Assembly: GCA_035546635.1 (NCBI GenBank)
Contig: DASZWJ010000028.1
Location: 282,856 to 346,855, forward strand
DNA: 64,000 nt
Source of the DNA: Gammaproteobacteria bacterium
GTDB taxonomy: Bacteria; Pseudomonadota; Gammaproteobacteria; JAURND01
Reading direction: 5' to 3'
The translations under genes and the position numbers were made by a program. A model generated the notes under the pieces. The model was given only the letters and a program-made list of their open reading frames with translations, had not been told where the DNA came from and did not search any database. Shown in pieces: positions 1-9,070 of this stretch. Numbering within the stretch: the stretch's first letter is position 1; each line of letters begins with the position of its first letter.

Positions 1-495
1 GTGAATAACCAGCAAAAACGCGTGTTGTTCAATAAAATTTCTACTTATTTTCAAGGAAATGTTGCAGGTAAAACCATAGCCATTTGGGGTTTAGCATTTA
101 AACCCAATACGGATGATATGCGCGAAGCTTCCAGCTTAGTATTAATTGATGCATTATTAGCCGCTGGAGCGAAGGTACAAGCATATGACCCGGCAGCAAG
201 CAGTTTAGCACAAAGAATTTACGCGCAAGCTCAAGGTTTTAATCTATGCACGAAAGCGAATGATACTTTAGCAGGCGCTGATGTGTTGGCGGTAGTGACT
301 GAATGGGATGAATTCCGCCACCCGGATTTTGATTTAATCAAGAGAAAATTACGTTATCCGGCAGTTTTTGATGGTAGAAATTTATATGCGACTCAGGTTT
401 TAGCTGAACATGGATTGAGTTATTTTGCTATTGGACGTGGAGAGAAGTTGAGTCATTCTTTGTCTGCTTCCCTTGTGGAAGAAAGTATCTTTTAG
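1..495 (+). CDS. ugd: UDP-glucose 6-dehydrogenase, C-terminal part (cut by window start)
   Basis: Oxidises UDP-glucose to UDP-glucuronate for polysaccharide or LPS sugar synthesis in the cytoplasm. The fragment carries the UDP-binding C-terminal domain, with the signature GLAFKPNTDDMREA around residues 30-43 and an AVVTEWDEFR segment near residue 100. The NAD-binding domain and catalytic cysteine lie upstream of the window, so the GTG at base 1 is an internal codon and not the true start. The gene ends close to the next gene and sits near several envelope-glycan genes. Family assignment is firm; substrate could be a related UDP-sugar. Confidence 0.9.
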   Translation: MNNQQKRVLFNKISTYFQGNVAGKTIAIWGLAFKPNTDDMREASSLVLIDALLAAGAKVQAYDPAASSLAQRIYAQAQGFNLCTKANDTLAGADVLAVVTEWDEFRHPDFDLIKRKLRYPAVFDGRNLYATQVLAEHGLSYFAIGRGEKLSHSLSASLVEESIF

Positions 496-497
496 AT

Positions 498-531
498 TTT
501 CATCTCTCCCTTCAGTCACAGACGGAGAGGT
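498..531. repeat. Palindromic repeat copy (CTCTCCC/TCTGTGAC family)
   Basis: The stretch CTCTCCCTTCAGTCACAGAC followed by GGAGAG is a small hairpin. Its reverse complement matches the core of the repeat at 28541-28558 (CTCCCGTCTGTGACCGAAGG) with about one substitution. It lies between the ugd stop and the symporter start, and may blur the start of the next gene. Confidence 0.6.
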
Positions 532-565
532 GAATGAATTAATTGAAAACCTGCGAGTTCAATTG

Positions 566-1795
566 ATGAATTTGACAATAAAAATTTTGCTTGCCATGTT
601 GTTGGGGTGTGTCGCTGGATTATTAATACGCATGAATGCCGGCCATGCCATTATACAAGTCCTATTGGATGATATTTTAAAAACCGGTGGTAACATCTTT
701 ATCACTATTCTGAAAATGCTCGTAGTGCCCGTGGTGTTTGTGTCTCTAGTCTGCGGCAGCAGTTCTCTGGATATCAAAAAATTAGGCCGTATTGGTGGTA
801 AGACTTTAGTTTTGTATCTCATCACGACAGCCATTGCTATCACTTTGGCCATTTTGTTCGCCAGCATTTTTTCAATTGGCTCTGACTTGCAAGCAGCATC
901 GACTACACCGTTAGCCATCAAAGAAGTGCCTTCCATTAAAGATATTATCAGTAACCTATTTCCAAGCAATTTTTTCAAAGCCCTTGTTGAGGGTGAAATG
1001 TTGCAGATCATCGTCTTTTCCATATTATTTGGTATGGCACTTTCAGCTGCCGGAGAAGCGGGTAAGCGTATAGGTGCAATTTTTCGTGATCTCAATGATG
1101 TAATCATGCACTTTATCACGATGATGTTGCAGCTAGCGCCTTATGGTATTTTTTGTTTAGTCGCTGTGAGCTTTGCCCAGATGGGCTTTAATTTAATCGG
1201 CCAGCTATTCGGATATTTCTCTATTGTCTTGTTAGTATTATTAATACATCTGACCGTCACTTATTCTTTATTGCTTAAAGTAGTTGGTGGCTTAAACCCG
1301 CTGATGTTTTTTAGAAAATTTTATCCCTGCATGTTATTTGCTTTTAGTACTTCAAGTAGTAATGCCTCTATCCCAGTCGTATTGGAAACGGTAGAACATA
1401 AGCTCGGAGTCAAAAATCAAGTGGCCTCATTTATCGTGCCTTTGGGTGCGACCATCAATATGGATGGTACTGCTATTATGCAGGGGGTAGCTACGGTATT
1501 TATTGCCCATGTTTATAACGTGCCTATTGGATTGACAGGTTTTTTAATGGTCATCATGATGGCTACTCTGGCTTCAATAGGGACGGCCGGTATTCCCAGT
1601 GTGGGTTTGATTACCTTGGCAATGGTTTTGAAGCAGGTTAATGTGCCGGTTGAAGGCATTGCCTTGATTATCGGGGTTGATAGGTTGCTGGATATGGCAA
1701 GAACAGCGGTTAATGTGTCGGGGGATGCGGTGGTAGCCTGTATTGTTGCTAAAAATGAAAAAAGCATGAATACAGAGGTTTATGATACGGTTTAG
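566..1795 (+). CDS. Dicarboxylate/amino acid:cation symporter (DAACS family)
   Basis: Inner-membrane secondary transporter that couples uptake of dicarboxylates or acidic/neutral amino acids to protons or sodium. The family hallmarks are present: the serine-rich loop STSSSNASIP (about residues 260-269), the NMDGTA motif (about 298-303) and the last-helix DMARTAVNVSGDA motif. Length of about 409 residues is normal for GltP/DctA/SstT relatives. The ATG at 566 begins just before the first membrane helix (MNLTIKILLAM). A GTG at 530 would add 12 residues, and an open frame reaches back to 473, overlapping ugd. Neither start has a convincing ribosome site. Substrate cannot be fixed from sequence alone. 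Confidence 0.88.
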   Translation: MNLTIKILLAMLLGCVAGLLIRMNAGHAIIQVLLDDILKTGGNIFITILKMLVVPVVFVSLVCGSSSLDIKKLGRIGGKTLVLYLITTAIAITLAILFASIFSIGSDLQAASTTPLAIKEVPSIKDIISNLFPSNFFKALVEGEMLQIIVFSILFGMALSAAGEAGKRIGAIFRDLNDVIMHFITMMLQLAPYGIFCLVAVSFAQMGFNLIGQLFGYFSIVLLVLLIHLTVTYSLLLKVVGGLNPLMFFRKFYPCMLFAFSTSSSNASIPVVLETVEHKLGVKNQVASFIVPLGATINMDGTAIMQGVATVFIAHVYNVPIGLTGFLMVIMMATLASIGTAGIPSVGLITLAMVLKQVNVPVEGIALIIGVDRLLDMARTAVNVSGDAVVACIVAKNEKSMNTEVYDTV

Positions 1796-1808
1796 GGGGG
1801 GAGAGTTC

Positions 1809-1839
1809 TTTTCCTTCTCCCCTTGTGGGAGAAGGAAAA
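1809..1839. repeat. Hairpin repeat after symporter gene
   Basis: Perfect 13-bp arms (TTTTCCTTCTCCC / GGGAGAAGGAAAA) surround a 5-base loop CTTGT. It resembles the purine-rich palindromes at 28525 and 53276. On the plus strand it is followed by A-rich, not T-rich sequence, so it is not a textbook terminator for the upstream gene. Confidence 0.7.
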
Positions 1840-1874
1840 AAGTGTAAACGGAGGATAGAGGAGGAGGACTTAAA

Positions 1875-2642
1875 ATGCAATTCAGCAATCAAGTTGCAGT
1901 TATTACCGGCGGCGCTTCCGGTATGGGTGCTGAAACTGCCAAGCAATTAACGCAAGCCGGAATGCGAGTAGCCATTTTAGATCGTAACTTGGCTCAAGAG
2001 AAACAAACGGCACAGTTAATCAATGGAATAGCCATCACTTGTGACGTAACCAATAGCAGTGATGTGACTCAAGCTTTTGCACAAATTGAAGCAGAGCTAG
2101 GAGTCCCACGCGTTTGTGTCAACTGCGCCGGTATCTGCCCGGGTCAGCTGATCGTAGGCAAAGATGGCTCTCCATTGCCGCTTGAAGACTTTACTCCCAC
2201 TATCCAGGTTAATTTAATCGGCACTTTTAATGTGCTGCGGGTAGCAGCCGCACGCATGGCTACATTACCTCCTATAGGCGATAGCGAAGAGCGTGGTGTG
2301 ATTATCAATACCGCTTCAGTTGCCGCATTTGAGGGGCAAATAGGCCAGATAGCCTATAGTGCTTCCAAGGGCGGTGTAGTGGCTATGACATTACCCGCCG
2401 CAAGAGAATTGGCACGTTTCGGCATCCGCGTTATGGCTATTGCGCCAGGATTGATTGAAACCCCCATGTTGAGAGGCTTGCCTGACAAGGTGCGTGATAA
2501 TCTTGCAGCCTCGGTGCCCTTTCCAAAACGCTTTGGTAGTCCTGCTGAGTATGCTAAGCTAGTCCTACATATTGTTGAGAATCCCATGTTAAACGGTTCG
2601 GTGATCCGACTGGATGGGGCATTGCGAATGGCGCCTAAATAG
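1875..2642 (+). CDS. SDR-family NAD(P)-dependent oxidoreductase (3-hydroxyacyl-CoA dehydrogenase type II-like)
   Basis: Short-chain dehydrogenase of 255 residues, the standard size. The cofactor motif TGGASGMG is at residues 13-20, the NAG-type motif appears as NCAGIC near 90, and the catalytic YSASKGG is around residue 160. The sequence RFGIRVMAIAPGLIETPML after the active site resembles 3-hydroxyacyl-CoA dehydrogenase type II (HSD17B10-like) enzymes of short or branched acyl-CoA oxidation. That substrate is an inference. A strong ribosome site (GGAGGAGGAC) precedes the ATG. The next gene follows at once on the same strand, suggesting co-transcription. Confidence 0.85.
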   Translation: MQFSNQVAVITGGASGMGAETAKQLTQAGMRVAILDRNLAQEKQTAQLINGIAITCDVTNSSDVTQAFAQIEAELGVPRVCVNCAGICPGQLIVGKDGSPLPLEDFTPTIQVNLIGTFNVLRVAAARMATLPPIGDSEERGVIINTASVAAFEGQIGQIAYSASKGGVVAMTLPAARELARFGIRVMAIAPGLIETPMLRGLPDKVRDNLAASVPFPKRFGSPAEYAKLVLHIVENPMLNGSVIRLDGALRMAPK

Positions 2643-2649
2643 ATACCTC

Positions 2650-4119
2650 ATGTTAAGCATAGTCGTTGTCAACAATCCAAAAAAATGGAATTTTAACATT
2701 CCCGACGTAGAAATTGTCTCCGCCAAGTCCTACCTCACTGATAGCAAATATTCTGAAATTCGCAATATTCGTATCTATAACCTTTGCCGTTCTTATCGTT
2801 ACCAAGGCATGGGTTACTATGTTTCTTTATTAGCTGAAGCGCGGGGACATCGGGCTTTCCCTAATGTCACTACGATTCAGGATCTAAAATCACAATCTAT
2901 ATTGCGTGTGATGTCAGATGAAATTGACCAACTGATTCAAAGCAGCTTCTCCAAGCTAAAATCAACAACTTATAATTTAAATATTTATTTTGGCAGAAAC
3001 GTTGCCAAGCAATACGATAAATTAAGTCAGCAGCTTTATAATCTATTTCAGGCACCTTTACTGGAAGTCACTTTTTCATATAATAAAAAATGGCTGCTAC
3101 AAAATGTCAATCCTATACCCATCACTGAAATACCAGAAGGCCATGAACCTTATTTGATAGAATTTGCCAATGCGTATTTTTCGAAAAAACGTATTCATTC
3201 TTTCCGTAAAACTGCATCCATTTACGATTTAGCCATATTACTCAATCCCCAAGAAAAAGTTCCACCTTCCAATAAAAAAGCCATCAAAAATTTTATCGAT
3301 GCGGCAGAGTCATTGAATTTCCGAACGCGTTTAATTACTAAAGATGATTTCAGCAGAGTGGCTGAATTTGATGCGTTATTTATTCGTGAAAGAACTGAGG
3401 TTAATCACCATACTTATCGCTTTGCGCGTCGCGCCTATGCAGAAAATTTGGTGGTTATCGATGATCCCGAATCAATAGTGAAATGCACGAATAAAGTCTA
3501 TTTAGCTGAATTGTTAACTAAAGCAAAAGTACCCATTCCCAAAACCATTATTGTGCATAAAGACAATGCTAATCATATCTCGCGTCAATTGGGATTGCCC
3601 TGTGTACTAAAACAGCCTGATGGTTCATTATCTACTGGTGTTATTAAAGTAAGTCATGAACAAGATTTAAAAAATGAGGTAGAAAAATTTTTAAATCGTT
3701 CTGACTTGATTATTGCGCAGGAATTTATTCCTACGGAGTTTGATTGGCGTATAGGTTTTATAGACAAACAGCCATTATTTGCTTGTAAATATTTTATGGC
3801 TAAGGATCATTGGCAAATTTATAATCTATCTAACAAATCTTCATTGTTTGGATGTGTTGAAGCAGTTCCCATCCACACTGTCCCGACTAAAGTATTACAA
3901 TTGGCAAAAAAAGCTGCCGGTTTAATTGGTGATGGTTTATATGGAGTTGATTTAAAACAAATAGGCAACCATGTGGTGGTGATTGAAGTCAATGATAACC
4001 CCACGATCGATAATAATCAGGAAGACATTTTGCTTAAAGATGAGCTGTATTTGACGATTATGCGCTCGATATTAAAACGTATCGAGAGCAAAAAAAGTAT
4101 GAGTGGGGTCAAATCTTGA
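2650..4119 (+). CDS. RimK-like ATP-grasp ligase with RLAN N-terminal domain
   Basis: About 489 residues. An N-terminal RLAN-type region (residues about 1-150, including YRYQGMGYYVSLLAEARGH) is followed by a RimK-like ATP-grasp ligase domain (about 280-475). The ligase region contains the ATP-binding VLKQPDGSLSTGV segment and the metal-binding end VIEVNDNPTIDNN. Family members join amino acids or peptides through an acyl-phosphate; the substrate of this subgroup is not known to me. The frame is open from 2614, but the ATG at 2650 fits the domain start LSIVVVNNP. The last codons and stop lie inside the inverted repeat at 4104-4169, so the terminal SGVKS residues come from the repeat. Confidence 0.85.
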   Translation: MLSIVVVNNPKKWNFNIPDVEIVSAKSYLTDSKYSEIRNIRIYNLCRSYRYQGMGYYVSLLAEARGHRAFPNVTTIQDLKSQSILRVMSDEIDQLIQSSFSKLKSTTYNLNIYFGRNVAKQYDKLSQQLYNLFQAPLLEVTFSYNKKWLLQNVNPIPITEIPEGHEPYLIEFANAYFSKKRIHSFRKTASIYDLAILLNPQEKVPPSNKKAIKNFIDAAESLNFRTRLITKDDFSRVAEFDALFIRERTEVNHHTYRFARRAYAENLVVIDDPESIVKCTNKVYLAELLTKAKVPIPKTIIVHKDNANHISRQLGLPCVLKQPDGSLSTGVIKVSHEQDLKNEVEKFLNRSDLIIAQEFIPTEFDWRIGFIDKQPLFACKYFMAKDHWQIYNLSNKSSLFGCVEAVPIHTVPTKVLQLAKKAAGLIGDGLYGVDLKQIGNHVVVIEVNDNPTIDNNQEDILLKDELYLTIMRSILKRIESKKSMSGVKS

Positions 4120-4169
4120 CATATGACATTGAAGTAAGAATCAATGTCATATGTTAAGATTTGACCCCA
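4104..4169. repeat. Near-perfect 29-bp inverted repeat (MITE/REP-like)
   Basis: The left arm begins TGGGGTCAAATCTTGACATA (4104) and the right arm ends ATGTTAAGATTTGACCCCA (4169). Arms are 29 bp with one mismatch and an 8-base loop AGTAAGAA. The TGA stop of the RimK-like gene (4117-4119) falls in the left arm. TGGGGTCA termini are common in REP/RAYT-type palindromes, but no transposase is nearby. Confidence 0.9.
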
Positions 4170-4195
4170 TTCTATAAAAGTTTGGAGTGTGTTTT

Positions 4196-4993
4196 TTGAA
4201 AGTAGAATCTAAAATAGAAAAAAAATTACTGCACTATACAGGAAAAGCCATTGCTGATTATCACATGATAAAAACAGGCGACAAAGTGATGGTCTGTTTA
4301 TCTGGTGGTAAAGACTCATTTACCATGCTCACTTTGTTAAATTTATTGCGTCTGCGCTCCAACAACAAATTCCAGATTTTTGCATTTACTTTAGATCAGG
4401 CGCAACCTGGCTGGGATGATTCACAATTGCGAGCTTGGCTTGATGCTAAGGAGATTCCTTACGAGATTTTACGTCAAGATACTTATTCCATTGTGAAGGA
4501 TAAAATACCTGAAGGTAATACTTATTGTTCATTGTGTTCGCGATTACGGCGAGGAATTATTTACACCTATGCTAAAGAAAAAGGCTTTACCAAAATTGCG
4601 TTGGGACATCATCGTGATGATTTGATTCGCACTTTATTAATGTCGATTTTATATAATGGTGATATCCGCTCTATGCCACCGAAATTATTAACCGATGATA
4701 AAAAAAATATTGTGATTAGACCAATGGTGTATTGTCAGGAAAAAGACATTATTGCTTATGCACAGGAAAAAGAATTCCCCATCATACCTTGTAATTTATG
4801 CGGTTCTCAAGAAAACCTGATGCGGCAACGTGTCAAAGTTCTCATTGATGGGTTAGCCCATGAAAATCCGAAAGTGCCGAGTAACATACTGCATGCACTC
4901 AGTAGTGTACGTCCCAGTCAGTTGATGGATGAACGCTTATGGGATTTTAAAAATTTGGAAACTATGGCTGAGGCGGTTGTTGTTGAAGGTTAG
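4196..4993 (+). CDS. ttcA: tRNA 2-thiocytidine synthetase TtcA
   Basis: ATP-dependent enzyme that thiolates cytidine 32 of certain tRNAs using an Fe-S cluster. The PP-loop motif SGGKDS lies near residue 35, a CSLC pair near 110 and a CNLCGSQ pair near 200; these cysteines hold the cluster. GHHRDD, another family motif, is also present. Length of about 265 residues is slightly short of the enterobacterial protein but normal for the family. I prefer the TTG at 4196 because GGAGTG (4184-4189) sits about 6 bases before it. The GTG at 4187 overlaps that ribosome site. Confidence 0.9.
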   Translation: MKVESKIEKKLLHYTGKAIADYHMIKTGDKVMVCLSGGKDSFTMLTLLNLLRLRSNNKFQIFAFTLDQAQPGWDDSQLRAWLDAKEIPYEILRQDTYSIVKDKIPEGNTYCSLCSRLRRGIIYTYAKEKGFTKIALGHHRDDLIRTLLMSILYNGDIRSMPPKLLTDDKKNIVIRPMVYCQEKDIIAYAQEKEFPIIPCNLCGSQENLMRQRVKVLIDGLAHENPKVPSNILHALSSVRPSQLMDERLWDFKNLETMAEAVVVEG

Positions 4994-5016
4994 TTAACTC
5001 CCCTTTTTCAGAAATG

Positions 5017-5098
5017 TTGTCATTCCCGCACAGGCAGGAATCTATTTATTTTCTGGCACAGAGCCAAAATCAGGATGGATTTCCGCCCGCGCGGAGTG
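5017..5098. repeat. Degenerate palindromic repeat (GTCATTCCC family)
   Basis: Contains GTCATTCCCGCACAGGCAGG and, about 60 bases later, GGATTTCCGCCCGCGCGG. It belongs with the copies at 21401-21426 and inside 26154-26223. Located between convergent ttcA and a DUF6056-like gene. I see no gene in 4994-5215. Confidence 0.6.
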
Positions 5099-5215
5099 AA
5101 AGTGTTTTTTTATTGGGTGGGTAGTTACTCAAAGTTAATATTTCATAATTATGTTGTCAATTTGCATCATACGTCATAAATTTTGACAAAAGCAAAATTT
5201 ATCCTGATTTAAATC

Positions 5216-7108
5216 TTACTGATTAACTTCTATTCTTTTAATTTTATAACCAGGCAAACTCTTGGTTAGTACGCAAACCTGATTATCTATTTGGCCATTT
5301 GCAGAAATAATGGTCATTGCATAGTCAGGAGTAAATTTTAGTTCAAAATTTTCAAATCCTTGCTTTCTTTTATCTTTAGATAAATTGTTTACGTTGCTAG
5401 GATAAATATGAATAGAGACAGGTTGTTTATTTGGGAGAGAGCTGCAGGATCCAGCATTGTATACCCAGAATAAATTATTATCTTTTATAAAGGTATTAGA
5501 ATTTTGATTTTTCTGAGCTATAGATAACTCTTGCTCAATATCACTCCACAATGCGACAGGCTTAATGGTGATTTTTGCGGCTGGAAAGCCATAATATTTA
5601 GCAAAAGATCGATTTCGCCAATCAGCAGGATCTGTTGCAGAAAGGTCGCTTATATAGATATTTTTCGTGCGAATAAGTAAGGCTTTATTTCCAGAACTAG
5701 CTCTCCAAGCATCAATGGCGGGTATATGGTAAGGGGGTAAGATAACATTATTCACTTTATTGTTTTTGTAAAGCATCATCAGCTGTACTCGCTTTTGAAA
5801 TTGGTTATGAAATAACCTGATATTAAAATAGGTTGATGTCATGCTAATAACCAGAGCTGCCAAACAGATAGCCGCAATGATTGGATAGAGCCATTGCCAA
5901 AATTTTTTGGAGTACTCTTGTGAAAAAATAGTGGTTAAGCACATAACTAGAAAAATATCGGGGAAAAATGATGTCCTATCGCCAGACATAATATGAGGTA
6001 CGCCCATCATGGTATAGGCTGAAATGAACGATAGGATAAAGAATAATAAACCCCGTGGATTATTTTTATAATTCTTAAATAACAAAACTATAAAGACGAT
6101 AGTGGGTATCATTATAATGATACCTGTTAAAACGTGAATATGCGCTTGTTTAGACATTACATATGCGGCCAAAACAGCCAGTAACGCTACGGCAATACTT
6201 AATATTTTATTTTTAATATAACCATTTCCTATGAGCAATAATAGGGTCAACATAGCTATTACACCCAAGGGAATACTGTCAGCAACAGCTTGAGATAAAT
6301 GAGTTCCTATAGACTGATTTAGAGTAATAAATTTTTTAATGTAATAACCAATGCTTGTAATATGCGGATAAGCAGCTGCTATACTGTGGGCTCTGACATA
6401 GTTGCCTGGAGCAATAACAAGGATGATTACACCAATAAAATAAAAAATACTACTGGATATAACCCAGGTGGGAATCTTTTTGTAACGACGCCAGCAATAA
6501 ATATTAATAAATAACAGGAATATGAGTATCGTAATGTTCAAGCTTTCATGAACTATTCCCAGTAATAAGGCTGCCAAAGAAAACGCGATTATTTTTAGCC
6601 AACCGGATATGTTTATAGGTTGGTTTGTAAATAATTTTAAAAAGGGATAAATGAAATATAATGTGGCAGTCATAGGCCATAAATAAAAAAAAGCGCCGAC
6701 TTTCCAAAAAGAGGCTTCAGCTAATTCGATAATGCAAAACCAGGCAATGGTTGTAATGAAAATTAAGGTTGCTAAATCTCGTAATTTATTCGGCGCACGT
6801 AATGTGGTAGTTAAGAAAATGCCATTGATGAGTAAACAGAATATAGCAGCATTAAGTAGATTGAATAGAGTTATAAAGGGAAGCAATGCGTCCATAGCAA
6901 AATAAGCTGATATTCTTCCGCTCCAAGTAAGGTAAAGTAATTTGGTTGTAGAGAAAACTTGAGAAATGGCATCAGCTATACTGGAAAAATGTAAGCTATA
7001 ATAAAAATCATCTACCATTTGAGGATAAAGACTATTGATAATCGCTGTATATATAAACAAAGATATGAAGAATAATAGAATGGGTATTTTTTTTAGGTGT
7101 ATGTGCAT
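5216..7108 (-). CDS. Multi-membrane protein, DUF6056-like, possible GT-C glycosyltransferase (copy 1)
   Basis: A 630-residue integral membrane protein with about 11-13 hydrophobic helices and a soluble C-terminal domain of about 170 residues. It shares its architecture with the next gene: an acidic MVDDFYYSL motif after helix 1, a FWKVGAFFYLWPMTATLYFIYPF block, an IAPGNYVRA motif and a C-terminal IHIYPSNVNNLSKDKRKQGFE block. The acidic pair in the first outer loop is where GT-C glycosyltransferases keep their catalytic aspartate, so a role in adding a lipid-linked sugar to a surface glycan is plausible but inferred. It lies 9 bases after its paralogue and probably shares a transcript with it. 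The initiating ATG begins MHIHLKK. Confidence 0.7.
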   Translation of the reverse strand: MHIHLKKIPILLFFISLFIYTAIINSLYPQMVDDFYYSLHFSSIADAISQVFSTTKLLYLTWSGRISAYFAMDALLPFITLFNLLNAAIFCLLINGIFLTTTLRAPNKLRDLATLIFITTIAWFCIIELAEASFWKVGAFFYLWPMTATLYFIYPFLKLFTNQPINISGWLKIIAFSLAALLLGIVHESLNITILIFLLFINIYCWRRYKKIPTWVISSSIFYFIGVIILVIAPGNYVRAHSIAAAYPHITSIGYYIKKFITLNQSIGTHLSQAVADSIPLGVIAMLTLLLLIGNGYIKNKILSIAVALLAVLAAYVMSKQAHIHVLTGIIIMIPTIVFIVLLFKNYKNNPRGLLFFILSFISAYTMMGVPHIMSGDRTSFFPDIFLVMCLTTIFSQEYSKKFWQWLYPIIAAICLAALVISMTSTYFNIRLFHNQFQKRVQLMMLYKNNKVNNVILPPYHIPAIDAWRASSGNKALLIRTKNIYISDLSATDPADWRNRSFAKYYGFPAAKITIKPVALWSDIEQELSIAQKNQNSNTFIKDNNLFWVYNAGSCSSLPNKQPVSIHIYPSNVNNLSKDKRKQGFENFELKFTPDYAMTIISANGQIDNQVCVLTKSLPGYKIKRIEVNQ

Positions 7109-7117
7109 GGTGCTTCC

Positions 7118-9013
7118 TTAAATATAAGATAAAAATTCACTTGTCCAATCAAAAATTGTTTTTCCGTCAATAGTACTATATTGACCTGTTACTATTTGCT
7201 TTATGGGATAGTAAGGTAAATGCGCGGCAAATACACACACATCACTTTTTGTTTTACCTTGATCTGAAATTACTGTAGTCATGTTATCTGGCTGCCATGC
7301 AAATCCCAAATCTTCAAAGCCATTTGCTCTTTTAGATTTAGCAAGGTTATTAGAATCCTTGGGGTAAACATGGAGAAAAAATGGATTTTTATTTTCAATT
7401 GCCGCACAGGCACTGCGGGTTGTTACATAATAGAATGTGCGGTTTATAACCAATGTACTAAAGTGAGTTTTAGCTTGATCAACATCCATGACTTTTTCTA
7501 GAGTTGACCACCTTTCCACAAATGGACGCAGAATTATTGGAGAATGGTAGAGTAGAGCAAGTTCATGTTCGTTGAAATCTCTAACCACCAAATGGGGCGT
7601 ATATAAAAGGAGGTCTTTATTTGGAAGATTTAATTGGTTTTTGATGAGAGGTTGCAAAATGATCGGTGTATTATTCTGTTGATAAAGCGACATTAAATTT
7701 TCGCGATTTACCTCTTGCTCATAGATAAATTTCGTTTCTTTGTAATTATGAATCATGCTCGGCACTAAAAAGAACAAAAGAGATAAGCAAAATATTGGAT
7801 AATAAACATTCCAGCCTTTTAACGAATTTTCATTGCATATAACAGAGAGCATGGCAATAACAAAAAAGATATCTGCAAAAAAAGCCATTCTATAACCGAA
7901 CATAATCCAGGGTGCAACGATTGTGGCATAAGCAGCAATTCCTGATAGTAAGATAAACAGAGCGCATCGCTTACCATTTGGCGAAGGATTTAGTAGATTC
8001 AATAGGATAAAAATTGTGAATAAAGATAGAAATAAACCGGTGCTAATTAAATTAGGCTTGATCCAATTAGGTGTTATCAACAGAAATGTAGCGAGTAGTG
8101 TTACTCCCAAAAGTAAGGTAACCCATACTTTTGAATTTAAAAATTTTTGCAGCAACAGGATGAATAGTGCAGCTAATGTAAGTAAAAATAAAGGCTGAGA
8201 GCCGTTAAAACTAATATAGTGTTTATAAATAACAAATGAAAGCTGGAGTGTTTTATGTATTAATCCATCGTGAACTGCTCCGTGTGCAGCGCGCACATAA
8301 TTGCCTGGAGCAATAATTAATATCAGAAATGAAATAAAAAACAAAGCAGTAGCAACCAGACTCCAGGTTGGAATATCTTTGTTTCGAAAATGACAACAAC
8401 TAATCGTTAGAAGTAGCAAGAATCCTACAGGTACTGCTAAATCTTCGTGGCTCATTCCTAGTAATAAAGCACCTATAACCAACAATATAACTCGCCCATA
8501 TTTGCCAGCAACAATGTCATTATTTTTCAATAATAAAACTAAAAATGGATATATGAAATATAAGGCACCCGTAAGCGGCCAAAGGTAAACTATTGCGCCA
8601 GTTTTCCAAAAAGCAGATTCACCAAGTTCAGGTATAAAAAACCAAAGTACAAAAACAATGAATAAAATTGTAAATAAATCACGAATTTTATAGAGAGGTC
8701 TTAAAAGCGCATTAAGAAAAATACCATAGATGAAACAACAAAACATAATCGCATTTAAAAAATTAAATATAGGAATAAGTCTTAAAAATAAATTTATAAC
8801 AAATACCAGAGACACTCTTCCGCCCCAGTGCAAATAACTAGCTTTTATACCAGAGTAAATCAAGCCAATGAGATCTGAAAAGCTGGAGAAATTTGGTATA
8901 GCTAGGAAATCATCGGAAGCTAATGGGGTTAAGCGGTTTATTATTAAAAAATAACAAAAAATTGCAAGAAATAAAATGTAACTTGTCAATTTGATTAAGC
9001 TGCTTTGACTCAT
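7118..9013 (-). CDS. Multi-membrane protein, DUF6056-like, possible GT-C glycosyltransferase (copy 2)
   Basis: Paralogue of the downstream gene: 631 residues, similar helix pattern, the loop motif ASDDFLAIPNFS after helix 1, FWKTGAIVYLWPLTGALYFIYPF in the middle, IAPGNYVRA near residue 240, and the C-terminal LHVYPKDSNNLAKSKRANGFE block. The two proteins have diverged widely outside these blocks, so this is not a recent duplication. Neighbouring GT2, Wzy-like, Wzx-like and GtrA/GtrB genes point to envelope polysaccharide modification. Biochemical activity is unproven. Confidence 0.7.
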   Translation of the reverse strand: MSQSSLIKLTSYILFLAIFCYFLIINRLTPLASDDFLAIPNFSSFSDLIGLIYSGIKASYLHWGGRVSLVFVINLFLRLIPIFNFLNAIMFCCFIYGIFLNALLRPLYKIRDLFTILFIVFVLWFFIPELGESAFWKTGAIVYLWPLTGALYFIYPFLVLLLKNNDIVAGKYGRVILLVIGALLLGMSHEDLAVPVGFLLLLTISCCHFRNKDIPTWSLVATALFFISFLILIIAPGNYVRAAHGAVHDGLIHKTLQLSFVIYKHYISFNGSQPLFLLTLAALFILLLQKFLNSKVWVTLLLGVTLLATFLLITPNWIKPNLISTGLFLSLFTIFILLNLLNPSPNGKRCALFILLSGIAAYATIVAPWIMFGYRMAFFADIFFVIAMLSVICNENSLKGWNVYYPIFCLSLLFFLVPSMIHNYKETKFIYEQEVNRENLMSLYQQNNTPIILQPLIKNQLNLPNKDLLLYTPHLVVRDFNEHELALLYHSPIILRPFVERWSTLEKVMDVDQAKTHFSTLVINRTFYYVTTRSACAAIENKNPFFLHVYPKDSNNLAKSKRANGFEDLGFAWQPDNMTTVISDQGKTKSDVCVFAAHLPYYPIKQIVTGQYSTIDGKTIFDWTSEFLSYI

Positions 9014-9070
9014 TATGACTCCATGATTTTATTATCAAACTTTTAATCTTTGCACCTTGATAGCTTACCC

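Noticed and set aside
559..1119. Minus-strand frame of 186 codons inside the symporter gene
   Set aside because: Mirror of a well-supported membrane transporter gene; no family resemblance or ribosome site.
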